The position numbers and the translations under genes are program-made. DNA of 64,000 nucleotides from the NCBI RefSeq assembly GCF_035961655.1, contig NZ_CP108393.1, positions 6,775,001-6,839,000 on the forward strand. Reading direction: 5' to 3'. The notes under the pieces were generated by a model. That model saw only the letters and a list, made by a program, of their open reading frames with translations, was not told the DNA's origin and made no database searches. Source of the stretch: Streptomyces sp. NBC_01317 (lineage in GTDB: Bacteria > Actinomycetota > Actinomycetes > Streptomycetales > Streptomycetaceae). Positions 1 to 8,253 of this stretch are shown here, one piece after another. Every line of letters begins with the position of its first letter. Within the stretch, counting starts at the first letter, position 1.

Positions 1-1297
<1,297 letters not shown>

Positions 1298-1324
1298 CCC
1301 TCCGCGTACGCCCGCCAGGTGGTT

Positions 1325-1831
1325 CTACAGCGCCGCCGCCCAGTCCGCGAGCGCGTCGAAGTCCGGTCGGATCAAGCCGATCCGGGGATCGATGTGCAGC
1401 AACAGGGCGGCGGCGAGGTGTTTTTCCTCCACCCACTCGTGGTCGAACGTGGTGATGTCGTCGTCGACCCAGGCGAACGGCCGCCCCGCCGCGTACTCCA
1501 GGATGTACTGCGTCTTCCAGAAGGTCCCGCGAGGGGCCCTTCCGTGCATCTGGGGCCAGTCGATGTAGGGGAGTTCGGGCAGGCCGAGGTGCGGTCCTAT
1601 CCAGTCGTTCGCCTCGCCCTTCCAGGTGGTGGCCCAGACGAGGTCGAACCACTCGGTGAGCGCGAGCAGTTCCACGCCGTGCTCGGGGTTGAGCCAGACC
1701 CGTAGCGCCTGGGTCTCGGTCCAGCCGGACGGCCGCATGCGATGGGTGGCGTACCCGGCGGGCCGTTGGGTCGGCTTGGCCGCGTACGGATTGAGCGGTC
1801 CGTCCACGTCGATGAGCAGGAGTGGCTTCAT
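1325..1831 (-). CDS. HAD-like hydrolase-family protein (hypothetical)
   Basis: This 168-aa protein looks like a small HAD-superfamily member. The N-terminus reads LLIDVDGPLNPY, which fits motif I (DxDG). WATTWKGEA around residue 70 could supply the motif II Ser/Thr. WVDDDITTF around residue 125 fits the C-terminal acidic motif IV. I chose the ATG at 1831 because the upstream in-frame extension to 1891 is Arg/Pro-rich with no motif, whereas 1831 places motif I at residues 4-13 as usual. The substrate is unknown. It is convergent with argH and divergent from the TetR gene, so its promoter shares the 106-bp gap that holds the TetR operator. Confidence 0.7.
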   Translation of the reverse strand: MKPLLLIDVDGPLNPYAAKPTQRPAGYATHRMRPSGWTETQALRVWLNPEHGVELLALTEWFDLVWATTWKGEANDWIGPHLGLPELPYIDWPQMHGRAPRGTFWKTQYILEYAAGRPFAWVDDDITTFDHEWVEEKHLAAALLLHIDPRIGLIRPDFDALADWAAAL

Positions 1832-1898
1832 CCCACCATGATCGCGAACCGGGCCCCGCGAGGGGAAGGGGGCCCGGGGGGGAAGGGCCACCGCACGT

Positions 1899-1920
1899 GA
1901 TGAGACATTGATGTCTCATC
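1899..1920. promoter_or_regulatory. Palindromic TetR operator
   Basis: A perfect inverted repeat has 10-bp arms GATGAGACAT and ATGTCTCATC separated by TG. A further half-site, GTCTCATG, overlaps the TetR start codon at 1933-1940. The site lies just upstream of the probable -10 box, so binding would block transcription. It is presumably the autoregulatory operator of the TetR protein encoded next. Confidence 0.75.
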
Positions 1921-1925
1921 TGGGT

Positions 1926-1931
1926 TATGCT
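1926..1931 (+). promoter_or_regulatory. -10 box of the leaderless tetR-MFS promoter
   Basis: TATGCT ends 6 bases before the ATG at 1938, so transcription would start at or next to the start codon (leaderless mRNA). There is no Shine-Dalgarno sequence upstream, which agrees. The -35 region would fall inside the palindromic operator. Confidence 0.55.
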
Positions 1932-1937
1932 CGTCTC

Positions 1938-2486
1938 ATGACTGTGGACCGTGACCAGGTGCTCCGTACCGCCGCCGCCCTGCTCACCCGTAAGGCGACC
2001 GCCACCATGGACGAGGTCGCCCGCGCCGCCGGGATCGGCCGGGCGACCCTCCACCGGCACTTCGCCGGGCGGGACGCGCTGGTGAAGGCGCTGGAGGAGC
2101 TGGGCATCCAGGAGTTCGAGACGGCGCTCGACACCGCGCGGCTGGACGAGGGCGGGGCGGGTGAGGCGCTGCGCCGCCTCGTCGCGGCCGTCGAACCGGC
2201 CGCCGGGCTCCTCGCCTTCCTCGTCACCGAGAACCAGCTCTTCGAGGGCGAGGTCGACGAGGGGTGGAACCGCCTCGACGCCCGCGTCTCCGCGCTCTTC
2301 CGGCGCGGCCAGGAGGGGGGCGAGTTCCGGATCGACCTCAGTCCCGCGTGGCTGACCGAGGCGCTCTACGCGCTGATCGGGGCCTGCGCCTGGTCCATCC
2401 AGGACGGACGCGTCGCGGCCAAGGACTTCAGCTATATGACCACCGAGCTGCTGCTCGGCGGAGCACGACGGAGCACGGAGAAATGA
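1938..2486 (+). CDS. TetR/AcrR family transcriptional regulator
   Basis: This 182-aa repressor has an N-terminal TetR helix-turn-helix. RTAAALLTRKATATMDEVA leads into AGIGRATLHRHFAGRDAL (about residues 9-50), the typical TetR recognition helix and following turn. The C-terminal half is the variable ligand-binding and dimerisation domain. The ATG at 1938 is preferred over the upstream in-frame ATGs at 1908/1911 because the latter sit in the operator and the -10 box. The gene overlaps the MFS exporter start by ATGA, so the two form an operon. The likely role is local repression of the exporter until a drug-like ligand binds; the ligand is unknown. Confidence 0.88.
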   Translation: MTVDRDQVLRTAAALLTRKATATMDEVARAAGIGRATLHRHFAGRDALVKALEELGIQEFETALDTARLDEGGAGEALRRLVAAVEPAAGLLAFLVTENQLFEGEVDEGWNRLDARVSALFRRGQEGGEFRIDLSPAWLTEALYALIGACAWSIQDGRVAAKDFSYMTTELLLGGARRSTEK

Positions 2487-4033
2487 CCACCACCACCCAC
2501 CAGTTGACGAGCCCGGCCGGTCCGGCGAAACCGGGCGGGCCGCTGTCCCGCGCGGCCCGGTGGGTCGCGCTGGCCGTGCTGGTCCTCGCCGTCCTGCTCG
2601 TGGCCGTCGACGCGACGGTCCTCGGCCTCGCCACGCCGTTCCTCAGCGAGGATCTCCGGCCCACCGGCACGCAGTTGCTCTGGATCGGCGACGTCTACTC
2701 GTTTGTCATCGCCGGTCTCCTCGTCTCGATGGGCAGCCTCGGCGACCGCATCGGGCGGAAGAAGCTCCTGCTGATCGGAGCGACCGCGTTCGGCGGTGTC
2801 TCCGTACTGACCGCGTACGCGTCGAGCCCGGAGATGATGATCGCGGCTCGGGCCCTGCTCGGCGTGGCCGGCGCGACCCTGATGCCGGCCACCCTCGCGC
2901 TGATCCGCAACATCTTCCCCGACCCGAGGGAGCGCAGCCTGGCCGTCGGCGTCTGGGGCGCGACGGCGTCGGCCGGCGCCGCCGTCGGGCCCGTGGTGGG
3001 CGGCTTCCTGCTGGAGCACTTCTGGTGGGGCTCGGTCTTCCTGATCAACCTGCCCGTGATGGCGGTCCTGGTGGTCGTCGGGGTCAGACTGCTGCCCGAG
3101 TCCAAGGACCCGTCCCCGGGCCCCTGGGACCTGACCAGCGTGGTGCTGTCCCTGGTCGGTGTGATCGGGGTGGTGTACGCGGTGAAGGAGACGGCCGCGC
3201 ACGGGATACGCGGGGAGGCCGCGGCGGCCGGTCTGGTCGGCGCCGCCGCGCTCTTCTGGTTCGTACGGCGCCAACTCACCCTGCCGAAGCCCCTGCTGGA
3301 CATGCGGCTCTTCCGCAGCCGGGGCTTCTCGGGGGCGGTGCTGGCGGACCTGCTGACCATCCTGGGCCTGTCGGGCCTGGTGTTCTTCCTGTCGCAGTTC
3401 CTGCAACTGGTCCAGGGACGCGCCCCGTTGGAGGCGGGCCTGGCGGAACTGCCCGCCGCCGTGGGCGCGGTGGGCGCCGGCCTGCTGGCGGGTGTGCTGG
3501 CCCGCCGGTACTCGGTACGGTCCGCGGTGGCGGGCGGCCTCGCGGCGATCGGACTGGCACTGGCGGCCCTGACCGGGCTCAGCCAGTCCACGGGCTATCC
3601 GGTGCTGGGCGCGGTGCTGCTGGTCGTGGGCGTCGGCGCGGGCCTCTCCTTCACGGTCACGGCCGACGTCATCCTCGCGGGCGTCCCGAAGGAACAGGCG
3701 GGCGCGGCCTCGGCGGTGTCCGAAACGGCGTACGAACTGGGCGCGGCGCTGGGGATCGCGCTGCTCGGCTCGATCGTCACGGGCGTCTACCGCGACTTCG
3801 CCACCCCGCCCGGGGTACCGGCGGACGCGGCGAGGGCCGCACACGAGTCCCTGGGCGGCGCGTCGGACGCGGCGTCCACCCTCCCTCCCACCCACGCCAC
3901 GGCACTGGTGGGAGCGGCCCAGGACGCGTTCACGGAGGGCATGCGCCTGGCGGCGGGCGCGGGCGCGGTGGTACTGCTGGCCGCGTCGGTGGCGGCGTTC
4001 TTCCTGCTGCGCGGCGAGAAGCTGGACGGCTGA
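2483..4033 (+). CDS. MFS drug exporter, DHA2 (14-TM) family
   Basis: This 516-aa membrane transporter probably expels hydrophobic or cationic compounds by proton antiport. After a hydrophilic 28-residue N-terminus the protein is mostly hydrophobic helices. MFS motif A appears as GDRIGRKK (around residue 87) and the antiporter motif C as GPVVGGF (around residue 170). Its length and SmvA/QacA-like layout suggest 14 membrane segments. The ATG at 2483 overlaps the tetR stop (ATGA), giving translational coupling. The long upstream extension of the same frame is the shadow of tetR and is not used. Substrate not predictable. Confidence 0.9.
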   Translation: MTTTTHQLTSPAGPAKPGGPLSRAARWVALAVLVLAVLLVAVDATVLGLATPFLSEDLRPTGTQLLWIGDVYSFVIAGLLVSMGSLGDRIGRKKLLLIGATAFGGVSVLTAYASSPEMMIAARALLGVAGATLMPATLALIRNIFPDPRERSLAVGVWGATASAGAAVGPVVGGFLLEHFWWGSVFLINLPVMAVLVVVGVRLLPESKDPSPGPWDLTSVVLSLVGVIGVVYAVKETAAHGIRGEAAAAGLVGAAALFWFVRRQLTLPKPLLDMRLFRSRGFSGAVLADLLTILGLSGLVFFLSQFLQLVQGRAPLEAGLAELPAAVGAVGAGLLAGVLARRYSVRSAVAGGLAAIGLALAALTGLSQSTGYPVLGAVLLVVGVGAGLSFTVTADVILAGVPKEQAGAASAVSETAYELGAALGIALLGSIVTGVYRDFATPPGVPADAARAAHESLGGASDAASTLPPTHATALVGAAQDAFTEGMRLAAGAGAVVLLAASVAAFFLLRGEKLDG

Positions 4034-4124
4034 CACGAACGCCCCGTTCAGGTGACGGTGCCGAACCCGGTCGAGGGGGCGTCCTCGGCCGGGACCGGAA
4101 TGGCCACGCCAGTCCCGGCGGGCG

Positions 4125-4243
4125 GTTCCGTCCTCAAACGCCGGACGGGCTGGGCGTCGCGGGCCGGACGTCACTTCGCCGAATTCGGCCCGGGTCCGGG
4201 GCAGCCGGGTCCCTCCAGCCCGTCCGGCGCTTGAGGACGGAAC
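4125..4243. repeat. Long imperfect inverted repeat, Streptomyces intergenic repeat element
   Basis: Arms at 4125-4153 and 4215-4243 are complementary over 29 bases with one mismatch and a 61-base loop. They carry the motif CCCGTCCGGCG-TTGAGGACGG. The element fills the space between the convergent MFS and acyltransferase genes (4034-4359), where I see no gene. Related copies are at about 50574-50595 and, degenerate, 34282-34300. It could act as a bidirectional terminator. Confidence 0.7.
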
Positions 4244-4359
4244 CGGCACGCCGAAGGTTCGCGGCGCCCCCCACCCGTACCCGTACACCGCCCAGCGTGG
4301 GCACACGCCGGACGGCCACCCCGGGCACGGGGCGACCACCCCCCACCCCACAGACGCGG

Positions 4360-5031
4360 CTACGCCGCCTTCGCCTTGCTCGCGTACATGTCCACGTACT
4401 CCTGCCCCGACAGCGCCATGACCTCCGCCATCACCGAGTCCGTCACCGCCCGCAGCACGTACCGGTGGCGGTCCATGCCCTCGTACCGGGAGAACTCCAT
4501 CGGCTTCCCGAAGCGGACCGTCACCTTGCCGGAGCGCGGCATGCCCTTGCCGTCGGGCTGGAGCTTGTCCGTGCCGATCATCGCGAACGGCACCACCGGC
4601 GCCCCCGTCTCCAGGGTCAGCCGCGCGATGCCCGTACGGCCCCGGTACAGCCGGCCGTCGGGGGAGCGGGTGCCCTCCGGGTAGATGCCGAAGATCTTGC
4701 CCTCGTCCAGCAGCCGGCGCCCCGTCATCAGCGCCGCCACCCCGCCGTGCCCGCCGTCGCGGTCCACCGGGATCATGCCGACGCCGGTGAAGAACCACGC
4801 CATCAGCCGGCCCTTGAAGCCCTTGCCCGTGACGTACTCGTCCTTCCCGATGAAGAACACCTGCCGGTCACAGACCAGCGGAAGGATCATCGAGTCGATG
4901 AACGTCAGGTGGTTGCCCGCGAGGATCACGGGCCCGCTCGCGGGAATGTGCTCGGCGCCCTCCACGCGGGTACGGAACATCAGGCGCACGAGCGGGCCGA
5001 GCACTGCCTTGATGAGCGCGAAGCGGGACAA
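4360..5031 (-). CDS. 1-acyl-sn-glycerol-3-phosphate acyltransferase (PlsC family)
   Basis: This is probably a 223-aa membrane-associated acyltransferase that adds an acyl chain to lysophosphatidate or a related lysolipid. It has the acyltransferase motif NHLTFID (HX4D) and the substrate motif YPEGTRS, plus GMIPVDRDGG and PVVPFAMIG typical of PlsC proteins. I chose the TTG at 5031 because GGAGGA lies just upstream and the protein then begins (M)SRFALIK. A GTG at 5097 would add 22 residues, but a probable -10 box (TATCGT) lies inside that extension. It is divergent from the glycerophosphodiesterase gene. The acceptor could also be another lysolipid. Confidence 0.85.
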   Translation of the reverse strand: MSRFALIKAVLGPLVRLMFRTRVEGAEHIPASGPVILAGNHLTFIDSMILPLVCDRQVFFIGKDEYVTGKGFKGRLMAWFFTGVGMIPVDRDGGHGGVAALMTGRRLLDEGKIFGIYPEGTRSPDGRLYRGRTGIARLTLETGAPVVPFAMIGTDKLQPDGKGMPRSGKVTVRFGKPMEFSRYEGMDRHRYVLRAVTDSVMAEVMALSGQEYVDMYASKAKAA

Positions 5032-5284
5032 CAGGTCCTCCGGCGTCGTGGATGGTCTCCGTGCAGGTGAGGACGATACTCGCGGGTCACGGGTCACCGC
5101 ACGTCGGGTTCATCGACTCGATACCCAGTGTTGACGTGAGTTCGCGTCACGTTTGTGTGCCATCTGCCGTACGGAGGGGAGAAAAGCCTACGCTCGGGCC
5201 CCGTCGGACAGGTCTTGACAGGTGCGGGACATCAGGGACACCACCTCCGGGGGAACATTCCCGGGAACACACCAAGGAGCGTTC

Positions 5285-6439
5285 ATGACACAGGGTGCGC
5301 GGCACACGCCCGGACGGCGGACCGTACTGGGAGCGGCGGTGCTCGGCTCGGCGGCCCTGGCACTGCCCACGGCGGCGGCCACGGCGGCCCAGGCCACCGA
5401 GCGCGGCCACGGCTCGTCCGGCGCGGAACTGCCCGTCCCGACGATCGTCGGCCACCGCGGTTCCAGCGGCTACCGGCCCGAGCACACCCTCGGCTCGTAC
5501 CAGCTCGCCCTCGACCTCGGCGCGCACGTGATCGAGCAGGACCTGGTCCCCACCAAGGACGGCCACCTGATCTGCCGTCACGAGAACGACATCACGGCCA
5601 CGACCGACGTCTCCGACCACCCGGAGTTCGCCGGCCGCAGGACCACCAAGGTGGTCGACGGCACGAGCATCACCGGCTGGTTCACCGAGGATTTCACACT
5701 CGCCGAGATCAAGACGCTCCGCGCGAAGGAGCGCATCCCGGCCGTCCGCCAGCGCAACACCCTGTACGACGGCCACTGGGAGATCCCCACCTTCGAAGAG
5801 GTCCTGCGCTGGGCCGACGCCGAGGGCCGCCGCCGGGGCCGTCCCGTCTGGCTGTACGTCGAGACCAAGCACCCCACGTACTTCCGGGGCATCGGCCTCG
5901 CCCTGGAGGACCGCCTCGCGAAGCTCCTGCGCCGGTACGGGCGGGACCGCAAGGAGTCCCCGCTGCTGCTCCAGTCCTTCGAGCCGAGCAGCATGCAGAA
6001 GATGGCGAAGCTGGTCGGCACGCGGCGCGTGGTCCTGCTCGACGCGGCCGCGACGCGCCCCTGGGACTTCCGGGTCGCCAACGACCCCCGTACGGTCGCC
6101 GACCTCGTCACCCCCACCGGGCTCAAGTGGATCGCGTCCTTCGCGCAGGGCATCGGCCCGACGCTGGACCTGATCATCCCCAGGGACGCCACGGGCAAGC
6201 TCGGCACGCCGACGACGCTGGTACGGGACGCGCACGCGAAGCACCTGATCCTGCACCCGTACACGATGCGCAACGAGAACGCGTTCCTGCCGGCCGACTT
6301 CCGGCGCGGCACGGACCCGAACGCGTACGGCGACGCCTTCGGCGCCTTCCAGGTCTGGTTCGAGCAGGGCATCGACGGCATCTTCACCGACAACCCGGAC
6401 ACGGGCCTGCTGGCCCGCGAGGACTTCCTCGCCCGCTGA
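5285..6439 (+). CDS. glpQ: Glycerophosphodiester phosphodiesterase, Tat-exported
   Basis: This 384-aa enzyme probably hydrolyses deacylated phospholipid glycerophosphodiesters to glycerol-3-phosphate and an alcohol outside the cell. The N-terminus carries a twin-arginine signal (GRRTVLGAAVLG then an Ala-rich stretch). The GDPD domain starts with IVGHRGSSGYRPEHT (around residues 55-70), followed by E-Q-D acidic metal ligands and H in LICRHEND. The ATG at 5285 follows AAGGAG at 5274-5279; the in-frame ATG at 5222 would bury the signal peptide. The 3' end is convergent with the P450 and shares a 15-bp hairpin. The symbol reflects the family name. Confidence 0.9.
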   Translation: MTQGARHTPGRRTVLGAAVLGSAALALPTAAATAAQATERGHGSSGAELPVPTIVGHRGSSGYRPEHTLGSYQLALDLGAHVIEQDLVPTKDGHLICRHENDITATTDVSDHPEFAGRRTTKVVDGTSITGWFTEDFTLAEIKTLRAKERIPAVRQRNTLYDGHWEIPTFEEVLRWADAEGRRRGRPVWLYVETKHPTYFRGIGLALEDRLAKLLRRYGRDRKESPLLLQSFEPSSMQKMAKLVGTRRVVLLDAAATRPWDFRVANDPRTVADLVTPTGLKWIASFAQGIGPTLDLIIPRDATGKLGTPTTLVRDAHAKHLILHPYTMRNENAFLPADFRRGTDPNAYGDAFGAFQVWFEQGIDGIFTDNPDTGLLAREDFLAR

Positions 6440-6455
6440 CCCGCCCGCCGACCCG

Positions 6456-6490
6456 GTAGGCGCCGGGTGGTTCCCCCACCCGGCGCCTAC
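6456..6490. terminator. Bidirectional hairpin terminator between glpQ and the P450
   Basis: Perfect 15-bp arms (6456-6470 and 6476-6490) with loop TTCCC lie just after the glpQ stop and overlap the P450 stop codon. There is no U-run, as is common in Streptomyces. Confidence 0.75.
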
Positions 6491-7761
6491 GCGGTCGGCA
6501 GGAAGCGGGCCCTGAGGCCCGCGGGAGCCAGCCGGTCGACGAACTCCGGCGCCACCGAAGCGGCGTTCGGTGACTCGATGGTGAAACGGTGCGCCAGCCG
6601 CGAGGTGGCCAGCGTCAGCTGCCGCATGGTCAGCGCGGCGCCCAGGCAGACCCGCGGTCCGGCGCCGAACGGGAGGTAGGCCGGTCCGGGCGCCGCCCGC
6701 CCGTCCAGCCACCGGCCGGGCTCGAAATCGTCGGGCCGGGGCCACCACCGGGGGTCCCGGTGGATCAGGTACGGATTGAGCAGCACGTCGTCGCCGGGGT
6801 CGAGCGGCCAGTCGCCCAGGGCGGTCGCGGTACGGGCGGTACGGGTCATCAGCCACGCGGGCGGATACAGCCGGAGCGTCTCCCGGACCACGGCCTCGGC
6901 CAGCGGGGTCCCGCCGTTAGCCGGCCCGCTCGCCTCGTCGCGCAGGTCGCCCACGAGCCCGGGGCGCCGGGCCAGTTCCCACACGACGGAGGTGAGGGCG
7001 GCGGCGGGGACGCCGTGGCCGCCCATCAGGACGCTGTGCAGCGTGGACACCACGGCGTCGGTGGACGGGGCCGGTTCGGCGGTGAGGAGAAAGCCGAGCA
7101 GGTCGTTCCGGGGCGCGTCGGAATTCTCCGCGCCCCGCTCCCGGACCAGGCCGGTCAGCGTCTCGGCCAGGCGCCGGTAGGTCCGGAAGAAACGGCGGTG
7201 GCGGGGGAGCGGCAGCCACGCGGGGAACTCGCGCGACGATTCCGCGAAGGGCTGGGTGGCGCGGACGGTCTCGTGGAGCAGCCCGGGAATGCCGGCGGAG
7301 TCCGCGCCGAAGCAGTACGCGGCGATCGTCCGGGCGGTGAGCGTCCGCATCATGGTGAGGACGTCGACGTCACGGCCGGCCCCGTCGGCGACGACCGCGT
7401 CGAGGGTCGTGGCGGTCAGGTCGTCGGTGGTGGCCGCCGCCGTCCGGTTGAGCCCCGGCCACGCGGACCTGCGGTCGGACATCCACGCCATGGCGTGTGC
7501 GGAGGCCTGGTCGAGATCCCGCCGCATGTCGAAAGGCGCCAACTCGGTCACGAAGGAGTCGCCGGTGCGGGTGAGTGCCTCGTGGGCGAGTTCCGGGTCG
7601 ATGACGAACCACGTGTGGTCGTCGTAGGAGAAGACGTCACCGTACTGACGGTGGCAGCGCCGCAGGAAGCCGATCCGGTCGGCCTCGTACGCCCGGGTGT
7701 TGCCCCTCAGCCAGTGCCCGCGCGGCCCTGGCGGCCGTCCGGGCTTCTCGCGCTGCGCCAT
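6487..7761 (-). CDS. Cytochrome P450, candidate RiPP-crosslinking enzyme
   Basis: This is a 424-aa soluble P450. The K-helix ExxR is ETLR (294-297) and the heme loop is FGAGPRVCLG (365-374) with Cys372 as axial ligand. The I-helix segment reads MGGHGVP (246-252): the usual acid-alcohol pair of the AGxDT motif is replaced by Gly250-Val251. Upstream on the same strand, 75 bp away, is a 29-aa open frame with an aromatic C-terminus. That pairing is the hallmark of P450-only RiPP clusters (biarylitides, cittilin, atropopeptides), so the likely role is oxidative cross-linking of aromatic side chains of that peptide. GGGAGG precedes the ATG. No ferredoxin gene is adjacent. It could instead be an orphan P450 acting on a small molecule. 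Confidence 0.9.
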   Translation of the reverse strand: MAQREKPGRPPGPRGHWLRGNTRAYEADRIGFLRRCHRQYGDVFSYDDHTWFVIDPELAHEALTRTGDSFVTELAPFDMRRDLDQASAHAMAWMSDRRSAWPGLNRTAAATTDDLTATTLDAVVADGAGRDVDVLTMMRTLTARTIAAYCFGADSAGIPGLLHETVRATQPFAESSREFPAWLPLPRHRRFFRTYRRLAETLTGLVRERGAENSDAPRNDLLGFLLTAEPAPSTDAVVSTLHSVLMGGHGVPAAALTSVVWELARRPGLVGDLRDEASGPANGGTPLAEAVVRETLRLYPPAWLMTRTARTATALGDWPLDPGDDVLLNPYLIHRDPRWWPRPDDFEPGRWLDGRAAPGPAYLPFGAGPRVCLGAALTMRQLTLATSRLAHRFTIESPNAASVAPEFVDRLAPAGLRARFLPTA

Positions 7762-7778
7762 GAGCCCTCCCGAAGTGA

Positions 7779-7810
7779 ATCGCGGGACCCCTCGTGAGGG
7801 ATCCCGCGAT
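7779..7810. terminator. Hairpin between the RiPP precursor and the P450 gene
   Basis: Arms 7779-7792 and 7797-7810 pair in 13 of 14 positions around a 4-base loop. The hairpin lies in the 75-bp gap between the peptide gene stop and the P450 start. Such an attenuating terminator would give more precursor than enzyme transcript, as in many RiPP operons. Confidence 0.6.
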
Positions 7811-7836
7811 CGGCGTTCCGCGCTGAGCCGGTCGGG

Positions 7837-7926
7837 CTACCGAGTGTGGTAGGGCCAGTAGATGTAGCGTCCGCTGACCCGCTTGCGGCCCACCAGGTGA
7901 GCCACCAGGCGCCGTGTCCGTTTCAT
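7837..7926 (-). CDS. Putative P450-modified RiPP precursor peptide (29 aa)
   Basis: This short frame (ATG at 7926, TAG at 7837-7839) was read by eye and is too short for normal gene callers. The leader is strongly basic (KRTRR at 2-6, GRKR at 13-16, SGR at 18-20). The C-terminus is YIYWPYHTR (21-29): three Tyr, one Trp and one His within seven residues. GAGGTG stands five bases before the ATG. A P450 gene follows on the same strand after a hairpin. The arrangement matches P450-only RiPPs, where one P450 couples aromatic residues of a very short precursor; as I recall, the cittilin core is YIYY, which shares YIY. Which residues form the final core, and how the leader is removed, cannot be seen. 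No protease or exporter gene is adjacent. Confidence 0.75.
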   Translation of the reverse strand: MKRTRRLVAHLVGRKRVSGRYIYWPYHTR

Positions 7927-8000
7927 GAACACCTCACTGCCATCAGGGCGAATAGTTTTTCGATCGTGACACGGACTTTTGCATCCGGCAATATCGCCTC

Positions 8001-8144
8001 ATGACTACCGATGCCCCGCTCACCCGAGAGCCGTTCCGGCGCGGATACGCGGCCCGGGACAGGGACGAGAAGTGGTCGGGGAGGAGTGATCTTCCCTCGG
8101 GTGCGGTGGAGCACCGTGTGATCGGAATGCGTTCCGGGTCGTGA
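8001..8144 (+). CDS. Small leaderless open frame, unknown (47 aa)
   Basis: A 47-codon frame begins MTTDAPLTREPF and ends with TGA at 8142-8144. Upstream is a plausible promoter: GTGACA (7966-7971), a 17-base spacer, and CAATAT (7989-7994), which ends six bases before the ATG, so the transcript would be leaderless. The composition is charged with no signal, membrane segment or cysteine. I do not recognise it. It is divergent from the putative peptide precursor and upstream of the sigma-like gene. It could be a decayed fragment or chance; confidence is low. The rest of 7927-8253 shows nothing further. Confidence 0.3.
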   Translation: MTTDAPLTREPFRRGYAARDRDEKWSGRSDLPSGAVEHRVIGMRSGS

Positions 8145-8253
8145 GTTCCCGGCGGCCGGCGCCCCCGTCAGCCGCGCGCCCCGGCGTGCCCCGGTCGGGT
8201 GACAGCCCCGCCGGGGAGCAACCGGCGGTGCGCGCGCGTACGTCCCGCGCAGC

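Noticed and set aside
2432..4798. Very long minus-strand open frame across the MFS and acyltransferase genes
   Set aside because: Arg/Gly/Ala-rich shadow of high-GC codon bias; it overlaps two genes with clear motifs.
5222..5284. Upstream ATG for the glycerophosphodiesterase
   Set aside because: It would place 21 residues before the Tat signal; the ATG at 5285 has AAGGAG.
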